From contig VXQO01000134.1 of NCBI GenBank assembly GCA_009838975.1, forward strand, positions 62,001-126,000: 64,000 nucleotides of DNA, in the 5' to 3' direction. Positions within the stretch are counted from its first letter, which is position 1; each line of letters starts with the position of its first letter. Below, in pieces: positions 47,312 to 59,452 of the stretch. The position numbers were made by a program, and so were the translations under genes. Below the pieces are notes generated by a model. The model made no database searches. It was given only the letters and a program-made list of their open reading frames with translations, and was not told the DNA's origin. The stretch comes from Gemmatimonadota bacterium. Lineage in GTDB: Bacteria > Gemmatimonadota > Gemmatimonadetes > Longimicrobiales > Gaopeijiaceae.

Positions 47312-48576
47312 TTGGGACTTCCCTGGTTGATGTCGGTTACCTGAACTCCCGCGATACCCGAGAGACGACCGATCAGAGCCGGAGACGCCTTGGCCACCAC
47401 GCTGACGGTACACCCATCCTGGCTGCGCGAGAGGACCTCGCCTTCCTCGTAGAGCGTCGCCAACGTCCTCCCCTCGGTGGCGGGCAGTCGTACCCGGACC
47501 TCTCGCAACCCTGCGCGGATGCGGGCCCTGAGTTCCCTTCGAAGCGGCCTGAGCGTGGCCGGAACCAGCGCTGAAAGATAGAGCGTGGACCTCCCCCTCG
47601 TGCCCGGGTCGCCCAGCTTCTTCAGCGTAAGCAGGTCGTCCGGCGCAAGAAGGTCCGTCTTGTTGTAGACCAGCATTCTGGGTCGGCGGCTCAGCCCCAG
47701 TTCGTCGAGCACTCCGTGCACCACCCTCCTGTGACTCTCCCGGTCCGGGTGCGACGCGTCGACGACGTGCAGGAGGACATCGGCTTCTCGGGCTTCCTCC
47801 AGTGTGGAGCGGAACGAGGCGATCAGGTGGTGGGGCAGCTTGCGGATGAAGCCGACGGTATCGGTGAGAAGCGTCTCGTACCCGTCGCCCAGGGGCACCA
47901 GTCGGGTCGACGCGTCCAGAGTGGCGAAGAGCCTGTCCTCGACGAACTGCTCCGAGCCGGACAGCGCCTGCAGGAGCGACGATTTGCCAGCATTGGTATA
48001 GCCGACGAGCGCCACCCGGAAGTAGCTGCGCCGCCCCTTGCGCTGGGTGGCCTGCGCCTGGGCGACGGACTTCAGCTTGCGGCGCAACTCGGCGATCCTC
48101 ACGCCGATCAGCCGGCGGTCAGTCTCAAGCTGGGTCTCGCCCGGGCCCCGAAACCCGATCCCGCCGCGGATACGCGAGAGGTGGACCCACATCCTGCGCA
48201 GCCTCGGAAGCAGGTATTGCAACTGCGCGAGTTCGACCTGCATGCGCGCTTCGTAGGTTCGCGCACGGGTCGCGAAGATGTCCAGAATCAGCTCGGCCCG
48301 ATCCATGACCCGCACGCCGCACAGGTCCTCGAGGTTCTTCCCCTGTGCAGGAGTCAACTCGTCGTCGAAGATGACCAGTTCGGCCTTCTGCGCCCGCACC
48401 AGCTCGGCAAGTTCGGCGGCCTTGCCCTTGCCCACGTAGTATCGCGGGCCCGGCGAACGGATCCGCTGGACGACCTCACCGACGACCACCCCGCCGGCGG
48501 TGTCCGTCAACCGGCCGAGTTCGGCGAGGTGTTCGTTCGCCTCGGCGCCCCCTTCGGGTCCGCGCGGCGTCCCCAC
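47308..48576 (-). CDS. hflX: GTPase HflX (ribosome rescue)
   Basis: 422 residues from the GTG at 48576. Glycine-rich N-terminal domain (YYVGKGKAAELAELV, RARTYEARMQVELAQL), then the G domain with GYTNAGKSSLLQAL, DTVGFIRKLP and NKTDLL. The start is uncertain: the same frame runs up to the rarA stop TAA at 48634-48636 and would encode VVERVVLVGTPRG, which looks like the first beta strand of the domain. The only codons there are non-ATG/GTG/TTG (CTG at 48613-48615 and 48610-48612, ATA at 48625-48627). Confidence 0.92.
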   Translation of the reverse strand: MGTPRGPEGGAEANEHLAELGRLTDTAGGVVVGEVVQRIRSPGPRYYVGKGKAAELAELVRAQKAELVIFDDELTPAQGKNLEDLCGVRVMDRAELILDIFATRARTYEARMQVELAQLQYLLPRLRRMWVHLSRIRGGIGFRGPGETQLETDRRLIGVRIAELRRKLKSVAQAQATQRKGRRSYFRVALVGYTNAGKSSLLQALSGSEQFVEDRLFATLDASTRLVPLGDGYETLLTDTVGFIRKLPHHLIASFRSTLEEAREADVLLHVVDASHPDRESHRRVVHGVLDELGLSRRPRMLVYNKTDLLAPDDLLTLKKLGDPGTRGRSTLYLSALVPATLRPLRRELRARIRAGLREVRVRLPATEGRTLATLYEEGEVLSRSQDGCTVSVVAKASPALIGRLSGIAGVQVTDINQGSPK

Positions 48577-48633
48577 GAGGACTACCCGTTCGACGACCTT
48601 GCGGGGATCCAGCAGCTGGGTTGGTATGAGCCG

Positions 48634-49986
48634 TTACCTCCTCTTCCGTCGCCACTCGGCCAGGCGCTCCCGCAGAGCGGACTCCCAGCCGGAATCGCCG
48701 GGGCTGTACAAGTCCTCGCCGAGCATGCTCTCGGGCAGGTAGCTCTGGCGGGATACGCCGCCCGGCTGATCCGGATCGTAAAGATACCCCTTTCCGTAGC
48801 CCAGGTCCTTCATGAGCCGGGTGGGCGCGTTCCTCAGGTGAAGGGGCACCGCCTCGCCCGGGGTCTCGCGGGCGCGGTTCAGCGCACGTCCCCACCCCTT
48901 GTAGAGCCGGTTGGACTTGGGGCTTCCGGCCAGGTAGACGGTCGCCTGCGCAAGCGCCAGCTCCCCTTCGGGCGAGCCCAGGAAGCGGTAGGCGTCCCGC
49001 GCCGCGATCGTGATCGCCAACGCCCCCGGCGCGGCGAGTCCGATGTCTTCGACCGCCATCCGGACCAGCCGCCGTGCGATGTACATGGGGTCCTCGCCCG
49101 CGTCGAGCATGCGTCCGAGCCAGTAGAGGGCGGCGTCCGGATCTCCGCCGCGTACCGATTTGTGCAACGCCGAGATGAGGCCGTAGTGCTGGTCGCCCGA
49201 CTTGTCGTAGACGGCGAAGCGTCGCTGGATGGCGGTCTCGACGGCTTCGACGGTCAGCGTTCCGCCGGGACCCGCGACCTCGGCCGCCCGCTCCAGGATA
49301 CCGAGCGCGCGCCGGGCGTCGCCGTCGGCGGCCTCCGCGATCCGCTCGAGAACCTCCGGCGGCGCGTCGATCCCGGCCTCGCCGAGGCCCCTCTCTCCGT
49401 CCGCGATGGTGTCGCGCAGCAGTTCGCGAAGATCGTCCCGCGAGAGCGCCTCGAGCACCACGACGGGGGCCCGCGACAGGAGCGGGCGCACGACCTCGAA
49501 ACTCGGGTTCTCCGTGGTTGCGCCGATGAGCACGATGTCGCCGGCCTCGACATGGGGGAGAAACGCGTCCTGCTGCGCTTTGTTGAACCGGTGTATCTCG
49601 TCGCAGAACAGTATGGTCCCCCTCCCCGTCGCGCGTCGGCGGGTCCGCGCCTCGGCGATGATCTTGCGGACCCGCGCCACTCCTTCGGTGACCGCGCTGA
49701 ACGAGACGAAGGCGGCGTCGGCTGATCCGGCGACCAGCCGGGCAAGCGTCGTCTTCCCGCACCCCGGCGGTCCCCAGAGGATGAAGCTGGAGATTCGCCC
49801 GGTATCAATCATCGTGCGAATGGCGCCGCCCGGGCCCACCACCCTCTCCTGGCCGCGGAACTCCTCCAGCGTGCGCGGACGCATGCGCGCGGCGAGGGGA
49901 GCCGACGGGTTCGGGTCCTTCCCGGCGGCGCCATCGCTGCCACCGCCGTGTGCCTCACCCGGGAACAGCTCAAAGCTCTCGCTCAC
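48634..49986 (-). CDS. rarA: Replication-associated recombination protein A
   Basis: AAA+ ATPase related to the clamp loader, acting at stalled forks. 450 residues from a GTG start. Walker A GPPGCGKTTLA, Walker B LFCDEIHRFNK, sensor GATTENPSFEV, and the C-terminal MgsA domain with SPKSNRLYKGWG and LRNAPTRLMKDLGYGKGY. GTGA overlap with the upstream gene; hflX follows in the same frame. Confidence 0.95.
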   Translation of the reverse strand: MSESFELFPGEAHGGGSDGAAGKDPNPSAPLAARMRPRTLEEFRGQERVVGPGGAIRTMIDTGRISSFILWGPPGCGKTTLARLVAGSADAAFVSFSAVTEGVARVRKIIAEARTRRRATGRGTILFCDEIHRFNKAQQDAFLPHVEAGDIVLIGATTENPSFEVVRPLLSRAPVVVLEALSRDDLRELLRDTIADGERGLGEAGIDAPPEVLERIAEAADGDARRALGILERAAEVAGPGGTLTVEAVETAIQRRFAVYDKSGDQHYGLISALHKSVRGGDPDAALYWLGRMLDAGEDPMYIARRLVRMAVEDIGLAAPGALAITIAARDAYRFLGSPEGELALAQATVYLAGSPKSNRLYKGWGRALNRARETPGEAVPLHLRNAPTRLMKDLGYGKGYLYDPDQPGGVSRQSYLPESMLGEDLYSPGDSGWESALRERLAEWRRKRR

Positions 49987-51269
49987 CGAACCGGTCCCTC
50001 CTCGGCCGCCAATTCGAGCAGCGCAGCGCGGTCGTTCAGACCGGGATCCCTCCAGACGGCCTCAAGAAGGCGCCCCAGCGTGCGCCCGATCTCCGGGCCC
50101 GGCGCCCACCCCTTTTCCAGCAGGTCTCTCCCGGCGACCGCCAGATCGGCGAGGGACATCGGGACACCGTTCCGAAGGTCGCTCCGGGCCTGGGCGATCA
50201 ACCGGAACACCTCCGCCCTGCCGGCCGGAGATGTGCCGGCGCGCAATGCCGCAAACCAAATGCGGAGCACATCGTGAGCGCGCCAGCGTCCCAGTGAAGC
50301 ATGCCAGCGGCGCCGGGCCACCGGGTCGTTCAGAAGGCCGGCCCCGGGGCCCAACCCCCCGCTGATCGCGGCCTGTACCCGCTCGGTTTCCGATTTCGAG
50401 AAGCGAAGCCGCGTCAGTGTATCTGCTACCATGGTCGGATCGGCTTCCAACCCGGCCCCGAAGAGTAGGAGCACCGCAAGCCGGACTTCCGCCGCCACAC
50501 TTCGAGATTCCTTGGTTCGCCTGCCCCGAACCGCGTCGATCGTAGCCAACGCCGATGGTCCGATACCCTGTTGGAGCTCGGGAAGAATCAGAGCTCGGGC
50601 TCCGCAGCGCTCGTAGAGTTCCAGCGCCCGGGATGGGACGGCGCTTGCGAGAACTCTCAGCAACTCTTCCCGCACACGCTCCATCGACAGGCGAGCGAGT
50701 CCCGGGACGGCATCGACCATGCCCTTCCACGTGTCCGGATGGATTTCCATCTCGAAGGTTCCAGCGAATCGCAGGCCGCGCAGCACGCGCAGGTAGTCCT
50801 CCCGAAACCGCTCGGCCGGATCGCCCACGGTCCTGAGAAGGCGGTGCTCCAGGTCCTCCGCGCCGCCGTAGGGATCGAACAACTCCCGTTCCGGATGCCA
50901 CGCGATGGCGTTTACCGTGAAGTCGCGCCGAGCGAGGTCTTCTTCCAGACTGGTGGCGAAGGCGACCACGGCCTTGCGGCCGTAGGTGATCACATCGTGG
51001 CGAAAGGTCGTGACCTCGTAGAGAATGTCATCGGGTCCGAACACTCCGACGGTTCCATACCTGATGCCAAGCGGAACAGTGCGCCGAAACAGCCGTTGGA
51101 TTTGACGAGGCGTCGCACGGGTGGCCAGGTCCCAATCGCCATCCCCTCCGGGCTCGCCCAGAAGCGCATCCCGGATTGCACCGCCGACCGCCCAGGTCTC
51201 GAAGTCTTCACCCTCGAGAGTGGCGATCAATTGGTGGACAGCGGGCGGAGCGTTCACCTTCACGTTCAC
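49983..51269 (-). CDS. tRNA nucleotidyltransferase / poly(A) polymerase family protein
   Basis: 428 residues from the GTG at 51269, which overlaps the SDR stop; another GTG is two codons on. The class II head has VGGAIRDALLG, the metal aspartates GDWDLATRA, EVTTFR, RRDFTVNAIAW and the RFREDYLRVLRGLRFAG neck motif. No HD domain is evident. The tRNA gene in this window lacks CCA, so CCA addition is the likely role; an A-adding or poly(A) role cannot be excluded. Confidence 0.88.
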   Translation of the reverse strand: MNVKVNAPPAVHQLIATLEGEDFETWAVGGAIRDALLGEPGGDGDWDLATRATPRQIQRLFRRTVPLGIRYGTVGVFGPDDILYEVTTFRHDVITYGRKAVVAFATSLEEDLARRDFTVNAIAWHPERELFDPYGGAEDLEHRLLRTVGDPAERFREDYLRVLRGLRFAGTFEMEIHPDTWKGMVDAVPGLARLSMERVREELLRVLASAVPSRALELYERCGARALILPELQQGIGPSALATIDAVRGRRTKESRSVAAEVRLAVLLLFGAGLEADPTMVADTLTRLRFSKSETERVQAAISGGLGPGAGLLNDPVARRRWHASLGRWRAHDVLRIWFAALRAGTSPAGRAEVFRLIAQARSDLRNGVPMSLADLAVAGRDLLEKGWAPGPEIGRTLGRLLEAVWRDPGLNDRAALLELAAEEGPVR

Positions 51270-52033
51270 CCGACCAGTACCGATCCCCCGTTCACGTTCA
51301 CGATCTCTCCGGTGATGTGGCGCGCCAGAGGCGAGCAAAGGAGCACGATGGGGCCCGCCACGTCATCGGCGCTGGCAACCCTGCCGAGCGGAATGGCCGC
51401 GTCGATCGCAGCCCTGTCGGGCCCCTGCAGCGCGGCCTCGGACATCTCGGTATCGATCCACCCGGGCGCCACCGCGTTCACCGTGATCCCGCGACGGCCC
51501 ACCTCCACGCACAGCCCCTTCACCATTGAGATGATCGCGCCCTTCGTGGCCGCGTAGTCGCCGTGGTACGCTTCGCCGCGCTGCCCAGCCGTGGAGCTTA
51601 CCAGGATTACGCGGCCATCGTCGCTCATGCGCTGCAGCGCTGCCCGGGTCGTGAAGAAGATGGAATCGAGATTGACCGCCACGGTCCTGTGCCACTGTTC
51701 GTCGTCCATCTCCGCGAACGGCACGTCCGCAACGGGCCAGATTCCAGCGTTGCCCACGAAGATGTCGAGGCCTCCGAACTCGGTGTCCACGCGCTCGAAC
51801 AGGGCATCGGCGGCTCCGCGTTCGGCGAGGTTTCCGCCCACGGCCCAGCTCCGCACCCCCATTGCGCGCGCCTCTTCGACCACTCGCCGCGCGTCGTCCG
51901 CACGGCTGTGATAGGAGATCCCGACATCGGCGCCGGCACGGGCAAGCAAGCGGACCGTGGCGGCGCCTACCCCACGCGACCCTCCGGTAACCAGGGCCCG
52001 CTTGCCTGCGAGTTGCAGATTCAATCCCGTCAC
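51266..52033 (-). CDS. Short-chain dehydrogenase/reductase
   Basis: 255 residues, GTG start. Rossmann loop TGGSRGVGAAT, GNAG, Ser of VSSTAGQ and the YAATKGAI Tyr-Lys pair, and C-terminal NGGSVLVG. FabG-like, but it lies outside the fab operon, 14 bases after gmhA, so a role in sugar or lipid modification is as likely as fatty-acid reduction. Substrate unknown. Confidence 0.87.
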   Translation of the reverse strand: MTGLNLQLAGKRALVTGGSRGVGAATVRLLARAGADVGISYHSRADDARRVVEEARAMGVRSWAVGGNLAERGAADALFERVDTEFGGLDIFVGNAGIWPVADVPFAEMDDEQWHRTVAVNLDSIFFTTRAALQRMSDDGRVILVSSTAGQRGEAYHGDYAATKGAIISMVKGLCVEVGRRGITVNAVAPGWIDTEMSEAALQGPDRAAIDAAIPLGRVASADDVAGPIVLLCSPLARHITGEIVNVNGGSVLVG

Positions 52034-52047
52034 TTGGTTCTCCGTGT

Positions 52048-52674
52048 TCAGGTTCGATCCGTTTCAGGGCCGGGCTCGTGTCCAACGGCCACGGTTGTGG
52101 CCGCGCCCTGAACGTAGCCGCAGACGATGTGACCGATCGCCAGCTGGATCTCCTGGGCGCGCGCCGTGCGCTCCGTAGGGACCACAACGGCCGTGTCGAC
52201 GAGCCCGGCGAGGCGCCCGCCGCCCCGTGCGAGAACCGCCACCGTGCGGATCCCCGCGGCCGCGGCCGCTTCGGCGGCGCGCAGAAGGTTGGCGGGCTCG
52301 CCCGATGTCGAGTGCAGGACCAGAAGGTCGCCGGGCCGTCCCAGGGCCTCGATCTGGCGCGCGAACACCTCCTTGTAGCCAAGGTCGTTCGCGCATGCGG
52401 TCAGGATGGAGCTGTCAGTCGTCAGCGCAACGGCGGGCAGCGCCCTGCGGTCACTGGAAAAGCGGACCACGTATTCGGCGGCAAGGTGCTGTGCGTCGGC
52501 CGCCGACCCGCCGTTTCCGCAGAACAGGAGCTTGCCGCCGCTGCGCAGTGTCTCCGCGGCGTTGCGCGCGTACGCGCCGATGGCGTCGCTGCAGACGGTG
52601 GCGGCCGCGCGTGCTACCTCGGCGAGTTCGAGGAGGTCTTCGCCGAACGCGGCCGGGGTGCGGGCGGGAGCCAT
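52048..52674 (-). CDS. gmhA: Sedoheptulose 7-phosphate isomerase-like SIS protein
   Basis: First step of ADP-heptose synthesis for LPS core. 208 residues from the ATG at 52674, which has GGAGAG upstream; an ATG at 52713 is an alternative. SIS motifs: LLFCGNGGSAADAQHLAAEYVVRF, ALTTDSSILTACANDLGYKEVFARQ and HSTSGEPANLL. The His and Glu of the GmhA site appear conserved (QHLAAE). A DiaA-type role is less likely. No other heptose gene is in the window. Confidence 0.87.
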   Translation of the reverse strand: MAPARTPAAFGEDLLELAEVARAAATVCSDAIGAYARNAAETLRSGGKLLFCGNGGSAADAQHLAAEYVVRFSSDRRALPAVALTTDSSILTACANDLGYKEVFARQIEALGRPGDLLVLHSTSGEPANLLRAAEAAAAAGIRTVAVLARGGGRLAGLVDTAVVVPTERTARAQEIQLAIGHIVCGYVQGAATTVAVGHEPGPETDRT

Positions 52675-52753
52675 GTGCGTGGGTCTCTCCGGGCGAGGGT
52701 CGCGGCCTTTCATCGTGCAGGCGCACCGTGCGGCGGTGGAGGGTGCATCGCGC

Positions 52754-53554
52754 TCATCCGGGGGACCCGCTTGCGAAGCGGTCGCTCTCCTGCTCATCGA
52801 CCACCAGGGGGGGCACGGGAAACGGCGGCCGATCCTCGAAGAGCCGACCCGGATTGACCTTGCCCAGAAGTTCCAGCTGCGCGGCGCCCCCGAGGCGTTG
52901 GAGACGAGCGGCGCCGGGCGGGAAGTAGAGCGTGTAGTCCGGGCGTCCGTGGAAATCGGAACAGAGATAGTCGAGGAGGCCTTCGCGGAGTAGCCGGATG
53001 AGGAGGTCCCGGGCACGAGGACCGTTCTGCCCCGCGAGCGAGCCGTAGTTGCCCTGCAGGAATGCGCCGGCGCTCTTCCAGGCCCTGACGACATCGAGTC
53101 GCTCGTCGATCCCGTAGTATCGCTCGGGGTGCGCGACAACCGGGGTCAGGCCACCGGCGGCGATGCGCTCGAGCATTTCGGGGGTCTCGCCGTGGGCCCG
53201 GAACCCATGCCACTCGACGAGGACGAAGCGCGTGCCGCCGAGCCACAGTCGTTCGTCTTGCGTGTCCGGGAATGCCGCATCGAGCCTCACTTCGAATCCG
53301 CGCCGGAAATCGAGGTCGGGATGGCGGTCGCGGACGACGTCGCGCAGCATGTTCCAGCGACGGTCGAAAAGCCCGAGGTAGGCGGCGAAGTCGTGGCTCG
53401 TGGCAATGGAAGCGGAAAGGTGCGGTGTAGTGATCACGCGGGTGATCCCGGCGTCGAGCATGCGTTCCAGCGAATGGACGGCCTCGGCCAGTGTCTGCGA
53501 TCCGTCGTCCACTCCCGGGATCAGGTGACTGTGGAAATCCGCGTACCCCGCCAT
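52754..53554 (-). CDS. PHP-domain phosphatase of the CpsB/CapC (YwqE) family
   Basis: 266 residues from the ATG at 53554; the upstream open frame belongs to the preceding gene's strand shadow. Metal-binding motifs DFHSHLIPGVDDGS, TPHLSA, VVAHPERYYGI and CSDFHGRPD. Relatives are manganese-dependent tyrosine phosphatases that control polysaccharide export. Its partner kinase is not nearby. It sits eight bases after a small gene following alaS. Confidence 0.87.
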   Translation of the reverse strand: MAGYADFHSHLIPGVDDGSQTLAEAVHSLERMLDAGITRVITTPHLSASIATSHDFAAYLGLFDRRWNMLRDVVRDRHPDLDFRRGFEVRLDAAFPDTQDERLWLGGTRFVLVEWHGFRAHGETPEMLERIAAGGLTPVVAHPERYYGIDERLDVVRAWKSAGAFLQGNYGSLAGQNGPRARDLLIRLLREGLLDYLCSDFHGRPDYTLYFPPGAARLQRLGGAAQLELLGKVNPGRLFEDRPPFPVPPLVVDEQESDRFASGSPG

Positions 53555-53562
53555 GAGCGTTC

Positions 53563-53888
53563 CTACTCGCGCCAAGCCGCACCGGCCACTCGCCGTACGA
53601 CCGATTTCAGCGCGTCGGTGCAGCCGTCGTTCACCACAAGCCAGAGGCAGGCGTATGTGATGTAGGCGTCGGCGGCCAACAGCCCGAACGCAGCATCCCG
53701 GTCGCGGTGGGTGCCGGCGCGACACGCTTGCGCCGCCCGTTCCGCGGCCCTGACCATGGCGTCCGCAGTGACGGTGCCGTCAGTGTTCAGATGGCGGCGA
53801 AGCGGCTCGGGGACCGGACGCTCACGCCGGTCGATCCACTCGCCGAACGTCAATGCGGCCACTCCCGAGGGGTCATCCTCGCGTGCGG

Positions 53889-53892
<4 letters not shown>
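53563..53892 (-). CDS. Small unassigned protein after alaS
   Basis: 109 residues from a GTG that overlaps the alaS stop as GTGA. Mostly helical: FGEWIDRRERPVPEPLRRHL, then a C-terminal half rich in Ala with ADAYITYACLWLV, possibly buried. Translational coupling to alaS suggests it is made in step with it. No family recognised. Confidence 0.75.
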
Positions 53893-56567
<2,675 letters not shown>

Positions 56568-56615
56568 CGGGTTCGCGGGTTCTGCGCACGCTCGCGGCTG
56601 ATTCCGTCACGGGCG

Positions 56616-56636
56616 GCCGGCCACCACCGGGCCGGC
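56616..56636. terminator. Hairpin in the recA-alaS gap
   Basis: GCCGGCC (56616-56622) and GGCCGGC (56630-56636) form a perfect seven-pair stem with a seven-base loop. No T-run follows, so it may attenuate read-through from recA or stabilise the recA 3' end rather than stop transcription. Confidence 0.35.
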
Positions 56637-56684
56637 GCGCCCAAGGGCTCTGGAAGTTAGCCCAACCCGGTTGCGACCGCCCCC

Positions 56685-57764
56685 CTACACCACCTTGACC
56701 GACGGTGCGCCCTGCGGCTCCTCGGCCGGCGGGTCCACGATCCCCAGCGCAACCAGCAGCCGCGCCTCGATCTCTTCCGCAACGTCCGGATTCTCCTCCA
56801 GGAAGGTTCGCACGTTCTCCTTGCCCTGACCCAGCCGCAGATCACCGTAGGAGAACCACGACCCGGACTTGTCCACCACCCCCTGTTCGACCCCGATGTC
56901 GATCAGGAGCCCGGTGTGGCTGATTCCCTTTCCGTACAGGATGTCGAACTCGGCCTGCTTGAAGGGCGGCGCGCACTTGTTCTTCACGACCTTCACCCGG
57001 GTCCGGTTCCCGATGATGTTGGGGCCGTCCTTCAGCGCGCCGATCCGGCGGATGTCCATGCGGAGCGACGCGTAGAACTTCAGCGCGCGTCCGCCCGACG
57101 TCGTCTCGGGGCTCCCGAACATCACCCCGATCTTCTCGCGGATCTGGTTGGTGAAGATGATCGCCGCGTTCGAGCGGCTCACCGCCCCGGTCAGCTTCCT
57201 CAGCGCCTGGCTCATCAGGCGCGCCTGGAGTCCGACGTGCGAATCGCCCATCTCGCCCTCGATCTCCGCCCGCGGCACCAGCGCCGCCACGGAATCCACC
57301 ACGATCACGTCGACGGCGTTGCTGCGGATGAGCACCTCGGCGATCTCCAGCGCCTGCTCCCCGGTGTCCGGCTGGGAAACCAGCAGGTCATCCACGTCGA
57401 TCCCCAGCTTCCGCGCATACTGAATGTCCAGCGCGTGCTCGGCGTCGATGAAGGCGGCCACGCCTCCGTCCCGCTGCGCATTGGCGATGATGTGCAGGCA
57501 GAGCGTCGTCTTGCCTGAGGACTCGGGCCCGTAGATCTCGCTGATTCGTCCGCGCGGGACCCCGCCGATGCCGATCACGGCGTCGAGGTTGATCGCGCCG
57601 GTGGAGATGCTCCTGATCTTCAGGCTGGGCTGATCGGACCCCATGCGCATGATGGCCCCCTTCCCGTACGACCTCTCGATCTGGGTGACGGCCGTGTCGA
57701 GCGCCTTCTTCTTCAACTCCCTGTCTCTGCCGCTCGCAGAGGGCTTCTTCTGTTTTCCGGACAT
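56685..57764 (-). CDS. recA: Recombinase RecA
   Basis: 359 residues from the ATG at 57764, where SGKQKK begins; AAGGAAC lies upstream, and the open frame beyond contains the promoter. Walker [30 protein letters not shown] and the [30 protein letters not shown] loop L2 region are intact. An acidic C-terminal tail is short. RecR (25200) is a partner. Confidence 0.97.
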   Translation of the reverse strand: MSGKQKKPSASGRDRELKKKALDTAVTQIERSYGKGAIMRMGSDQPSLKIRSISTGAINLDAVIGIGGVPRGRISEIYGPESSGKTTLCLHIIANAQRDGGVAAFIDAEHALDIQYARKLGIDVDDLLVSQPDTGEQALEIAEVLIRSNAVDVIVVDSVAALVPRAEIEGEMGDSHVGLQARLMSQALRKLTGAVSRSNAAIIFTNQIREKIGVMFGSPETTSGGRALKFYASLRMDIRRIGALKDGPNIIGNRTRVKVVKNKCAPPFKQAEFDILYGKGISHTGLLIDIGVEQGVVDKSGSWFSYGDLRLGQGKENVRTFLEENPDVAEEIEARLLVALGIVDPPAEEPQGAPSVKVV

Positions 57765-57805
57765 CGTTGCCTGTTCCTTTGCAGTCGGGGTTCGTACCAA
57801 AACCG

Positions 57806-57833
57806 AAGATAACACGAAATAGCTCGTCGTCAA
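57806..57833 (-). promoter_or_regulatory. recA promoter
   Basis: On the minus strand TTGACG (57828-57833), 16 bases, TATCTT (57806-57811), giving a leader of about 36 bases. I see neither a CTGT-N8-ACAG nor a GAAC-N4-GTTC LexA box. An imperfect dyad TTCG-N9-CGAA lies just after the -10 and could be an operator of another type. Confidence 0.6.
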
Positions 57834-58039
57834 GAACACCGGACCCGATGACGGTGGCCGGTGTAGCGAACCGGAAGAGGCTCCACGCCCACTCCCGCGC
57901 CCGCTGCCGCGCTCCGCGGAAGCGCCGCCGGGACGACGACAATCAAGCTATCCTTATCGGGGGGCGGTTCCATGTCTGAATGCGCCAATCTTCGACGCGG
58001 CCCCCGCGACGCGCGGCGCCCGGCCTTCCCACTCGTCAA

Positions 58040-59452
58040 ATGAACGCAGAATACGACCTCGTAGCGATCGGCGGCGGCACCGGAGGACTCGTCTCGGCCG
58101 CGGGGGCGGCGTACCTGGGGCTCGACGCGGCGATCATCGAAAAGGCGGCGCTCGGCGGCGACTGCCTCTGGACCGGCTGCGTCCCCTCCAAGGCCCTCAT
58201 TGCCTCGGCCCGCCTCGCACACCACATGGACCGCGCCGCCGACCTGGGCCTCGCGAACGGCGGCCCCCGACGCCACGACTTCCGCGCCGTCATGGAGCGA
58301 ATGCGCTCGGCCCGCCACACCGTCTCCCACCACGACGACCCCGAACGCTTCCGCGCCATGGGCGTCGCCGTCCACTTCGGCACCGCCCGCTTCCTGGACC
58401 CGAACACCGTCGAGGTCCCGGGCATCGGCCGCGTGCGTTCGAAGCGCTTCGTGGTCGCGACCGGTGCCGTCGCCGCCATCCCGCCCATCCCCGGGCTCGC
58501 GGAAGCCGGCTATTGGACCTACGAGACCGTATTCGACGAGAACGAACTGCCTGGGTCCATCGTGGTCGTGGGGGGCGGACCGATCGGCGCCGAGTTCGCG
58601 CAGGTCTTCTCCAGGCTGGGAGCGCGGGTCACGATCGTCGAGATGATGCCGTCGATCCTCACCCACGAGGACCCCGATGCCTCATCCTTCATGAAGGACC
58701 TCTTCACGGCCGAGGGGATCGACGTCCATGTCGACGCGGCGCTGGAGCGGGTCACCGTGGAGGACGGGGCCAAGGTCCTGCACACCAGCGACGGTGCCCG
58801 AATCGCCGCCGAAGAGATCTTCGTGGCCACCGGACGCCGCCCCACGACCGGCGGGCTGGGCCTGGGCGACGCCGGTGTCGAAACGCAAAATGGGGCCATC
58901 ACAGTCGACCCCCACCTCCGCACCTCTTCCCCTTCCGTCTGGGCCGCCGGAGACGTGACCGGAGCGATGCAGTTCACCCACGTCGCCGACCAGATGGCCA
59001 AGGTCGCGCTCCGCAACTCGGTCCTGCCGCTGAAGGCGAAGATCCGCTACGACAACGTGCCCCGGGTCACCTACACCGACCCGGAAGTCGCCCACGTCGG
59101 CATGCCGGAGGCCGAGGCGGCCGCAGAGGGCGGCATGACCTACACCTACCAGCTCGACGACCTCGACCGCGCGATCGTGGACGCCACCGCCACGGGCTTC
59201 GTGAAGGTCTCGGCCGACCGCAAGGGCCGGGTCATGGGAGCCACCGTGGTCGCGCACGGGGCCGGCGATCTCATCCTGCCCTTCGTCCTGGCGAAGCAGC
59301 ACGGACTCAGGCTCGGCAGCATCGCGAACACGATCTTCCCCTACCCCACGATGGCCGAAGGGGTGCAGCGGGCCGCCAAGGAATACATGCGTTCCCGCCT
59401 GGACACCGCCTCGGGGCGCTTTCTTAAGCGAGTGATACGATGGCTGAAGTAG
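58040..59452 (+). CDS. Mercuric-reductase-like FAD-dependent disulfide oxidoreductase
   Basis: 470 residues from the ATG at 58040. FAD-binding GGGTGGLVSAAGAAYLG, redox-active pair C42/C47 in GGDCLWTGCVPSKAL, NAD-binding GGGPIGAEFAQVFSRLG and the AAGDVTG motif. The C-terminal dimer-interface His-Glu of lipoamide dehydrogenase is replaced by a PYPTMAEG segment as in mercuric-reductase relatives without the terminal Cys pair. It overlaps the next gene by 13 bases. Members of this branch commonly travel with TVP38-type membrane proteins. Natural substrate unknown. Confidence 0.9.
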   Translation: MNAEYDLVAIGGGTGGLVSAAGAAYLGLDAAIIEKAALGGDCLWTGCVPSKALIASARLAHHMDRAADLGLANGGPRRHDFRAVMERMRSARHTVSHHDDPERFRAMGVAVHFGTARFLDPNTVEVPGIGRVRSKRFVVATGAVAAIPPIPGLAEAGYWTYETVFDENELPGSIVVVGGGPIGAEFAQVFSRLGARVTIVEMMPSILTHEDPDASSFMKDLFTAEGIDVHVDAALERVTVEDGAKVLHTSDGARIAAEEIFVATGRRPTTGGLGLGDAGVETQNGAITVDPHLRTSSPSVWAAGDVTGAMQFTHVADQMAKVALRNSVLPLKAKIRYDNVPRVTYTDPEVAHVGMPEAEAAAEGGMTYTYQLDDLDRAIVDATATGFVKVSADRKGRVMGATVVAHGAGDLILPFVLAKQHGLRLGSIANTIFPYPTMAEGVQRAAKEYMRSRLDTASGRFLKRVIRWLK

